Shown piece by piece: positions 62,392 to 64,000 of a DNA stretch of 64,000 nucleotides. The translations under genes were made by a program, and so were the position numbers. This stretch comes from Chitinophaga pinensis. Lineage in GTDB: Bacteria; Bacteroidota; Bacteroidia; Chitinophagales; Chitinophagaceae. The DNA is taken from assembly GCF_007896845.1 (NCBI RefSeq), contig NZ_VOHS01000012.1, forward strand, positions 1 through 64,000, in the 5' to 3' direction. The notes under the pieces are model-generated. The model had not been told where the DNA came from. It did not search any database and was given only the letters and a program-made list of their open reading frames with translations. The first letter of the stretch is position 1; every line of letters begins with the position of its first letter.

Positions 62392-64000
62392 TTACCAGCT
62401 GCTACCTGCTCCACCACCTCCTGAACTACCTCCGCCCCAGCTGCTGCTGGACGAGGAAGAAGAAGAAGAGCTTGATGAGCCTGAGCTGCCTGAACTGCCA
62501 GAAGATGGCTTTGGGATGACATAATATTCCTGTTTTGTATGATTGCAATGTTTGCAATCATAATATTGAATGCCTTCACCCTCCCGGCTGCTGGTAGCAC
62601 GGCGTAACACCTTCTTTTTGCCGGGTACCATGGTGATCGCTTTACAGGACGGACATTCATCTGCATTGACATCCAGATCCTGATAACCGAGCACTTTTCT
62701 GCTGTTGCACTGCTTACAGTTCCATACGTCATACATGACAGAACCTACCTTATCTTCTGCCAGCTGACTGGTGTTAAGGAATTGTTGTTTTTCTTTCTTT
62801 TTTAGTATTGTCATTGGCTGATGACAATTTTCACAATCATATGGCTCATAGCGAAGGGCTTCCAGTCGCTTTTTATGCCATTTGGAGTAGATCAGAAAAG
62901 GAAGTGGAAAGAAAAAGCCTGCCAGTGAGGTGATTTTATTCGCCTGATTCCAGGCATCATATTGCTGGCGTCTGTCTGCGGCTTTTAAGAGAAACGCCGC
63001 CTTCGTGTGAACGACAATTGTGCGATAGATCAGGTAGGCGAGGAGATTACCGTACATGATCAATGGTAATATCCACCAGCGATACACCATACCAAAGAAA
63101 TTGATCAGCACCAGCGTTAATATAAATGGTGCTGCATATATCCAGATCATATGGAAAATGTTGGTCTTAAACAGCGAAGTGGTGTTCTTCCTGCGCTTTG
63201 CATTACCCGTCTGGATAACAAATATGGTTGCGAATATTGCATAGAAGACATAAAGCACCAGTGTCCCGACACCCATATCATCTCCGCGTTCTTTCGCCTC
63301 GTATGTTTCCTGTGGATAGTCAGGATATGTTTCTCCTTCATTGATAACTGGCTCGCTATTATCAGGTACAGCACCAAATTGCTGCGCAAAGCCTGCACTA
63401 TCCGCAGCTACAAAACTATCCACCTTTGCCATGATCTCCTGTGCGGCAATAGCAGTATCTGATAAACCCTCATCTGCGGAGGAGTCATTATCAGAAGCGC
63501 TACCTTGTGCGACATTCCTATCGTTCAGCACATTGATGACAGCGGTCATCCCTTTCAACATCCCTCCATCAAGATCTTTTTGCTTAAAAGAAGGTAACAT
63601 TTCCGACTGCTGTATACGATAACACACCACGTCCGGAAGATCTCCTTCCAGTCCGTAGCCTGTTTCGAATTCAATCCGATGCTGATCATTCACCAGTAAA
63701 ACGATAAGACCATTGTTTTTATCTTTTTGTCCCGGTTTCCAAAGCCTGAATATTTCATGTGCGACATCTTTCGGCACCCTTTCACCAATACTTTCTAATA
63801 GTACAATGCCTATCTGCGCACGTCCGGATTTATCCATCTGCCGCATCTGTTCATTTAATGCCTGTTCAGTAGCATCGCTGATCAGGTGATCCGGGTTACT
63901 GACGTAACCATTATGCTGCATAGGGTCCGGTATCTTATCTACCGCAAAATCTGCATTCTTTTTTTCACGACAGGCGCCGGCTATCAACAGGATCAACAAA
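62392..64000 (-). CDS. TPM-domain lipoprotein/membrane protein with zinc-ribbon and Ser-rich tail (5' end outside window)
   Basis: At least 535 residues; the start lies beyond 64000, because the first codon in the window is TTG inside a signal/lipobox (LLIAGAC). The TPM (YgcG/Psb32-like) domain (about 35-150) has HLISDATEQALNEQMRQMDKSG and IGIVLLESIGERVPKDVAHEIFRLW. Two or three membrane segments follow (about 240-345). Cys pairs (CENCHQPM, CKQCNSRK, CPSCKAIT, CKHCNHT) suggest two zinc ribbons at about 390-500. The end is a Ser/Gly low-complexity tail (about 505-535). TPM proteins act in membrane-protein quality or are of unknown function. Confidence 0.8.
   Translation of the reverse strand, partial: LLILLIAGACREKKNADFAVDKIPDPMQHNGYVSNPDHLISDATEQALNEQMRQMDKSGRAQIGIVLLESIGERVPKDVAHEIFRLWKPGQKDKNNGLIVLLVNDQHRIEFETGYGLEGDLPDVVCYRIQQSEMLPSFKQKDLDGGMLKGMTAVINVLNDRNVAQGSASDNDSSADEGLSDTAIAAQEIMAKVDSFVAADSAGFAQQFGAVPDNSEPVINEGETYPDYPQETYEAKERGDDMGVGTLVLYVFYAIFATIFVIQTGNAKRRKNTTSLFKTNIFHMIWIYAAPFILTLVLINFFGMVYRWWILPLIMYGNLLAYLIYRTIVVHTKAAFLLKAADRRQQYDAWNQANKITSLAGFFFPLPFLIYSKWHKKRLEALRYEPYDCENCHQPMTILKKKEKQQFLNTSQLAEDKVGSVMYDVWNCKQCNSRKVLGYQDLDVNADECPSCKAITMVPGKKKVLRRATSSREGEGIQYYDCKHCNHTKQEYYVIPKPSSGSSGSSGSSSSSSSSSSSSSWGGGSSGGGGAGSSW

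Noticed and set aside
1..64000. tRNA or rRNA genes
   Set aside because: No cloverleaf or conserved rRNA stretch was seen in any intergenic region.

Overview
This 64 kb window comes from a chromosome of a Bacteroidota bacterium, most likely Chitinophagaceae and probably Chitinophaga or a close relative. The support is: a SusC/SusD pair behind a FecI-type sigma factor and a FecR anti-sigma factor; an Oar-like TonB receptor; many signal-peptide and lipoprotein ORFs with Bacteroidota-type lipoboxes; glycoside hydrolases GH29, GH32 and GH106 and a sulfatase; a bacterial Hen1/Pnkp RNA-repair pair; and GC content near 45-50% with few Shine-Dalgarno sites. The genus is inferred from gene content, not from a marker gene. 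No rRNA, tRNA, CRISPR array, integrase, transposase or phage gene was seen.

Layout. 1-5.2 kb holds four damaged genes: a PD40/TolB-like fragment, a SUFU-domain protein, a secreted lipocalin-like protein and an Oar-like TonB receptor. 5.2-15.3 kb holds OmpH, a GH29 alpha-L-fucosidase, a YceI protein, an M20 peptidase, a subtilisin-like lipoprotein, a PfkB kinase, a GH32 fructanase and a GT8 glycosyltransferase. 15.8-19.1 kb is a 1094-residue secreted propeller plus CBM9-like protein. 19.2-20.8 kb is a truncated-globin, membrane-protein and Crp/Fnr module. 20.8-27.3 kb holds an esterase, a Coq4-like protein, an outer-membrane barrel, peptidase E, an NAD(P)-binding protein, an AraC regulator and a small His-rich tail-anchored protein. 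27.4-31.4 kb is the RNA-repair pair hen1-pnkp.

31.6-42.0 kb is one nutrient-uptake locus: ECF sigma, FecR, SusC with an STN domain, SusD, a DUF4843 lipoprotein, a PKD-like lipoprotein and a TlpA-like thioredoxin. 42-44.6 kb holds an amine oxidase and two small proteins of unknown function. 44.8-49.0 kb is a sulfatase plus GH106 pair for sulfated rhamnose-containing glycan. 49.1-52.7 kb holds AraC-SDR and TetR/SDR units, the latter with three matching operators in the divergent promoter. 52.7-55.2 kb holds a membrane protein, a secreted protein, an AraC regulator and a short leader ORF with a terminator. 55.3-58.8 kb is a heterodimeric ABC exporter. 58.9-60.8 kb is TauE/SafE, DUF1634 and a GntR regulator. 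The window ends with a fatty-acid desaturase and a partial TPM-domain protein.

A recurrent oddity is that nine genes carry one or more frameshifts (one also an in-frame stop) while their downstream codons still encode the expected protein. The damage is concentrated at 0-5.2 kb and 36.9-38.8 kb, and several breaks sit in short homopolymers. Indel errors in the sequence are at least as likely as true pseudogenes. These genes are annotated as pseudogenes or frameshifted, with that caveat.
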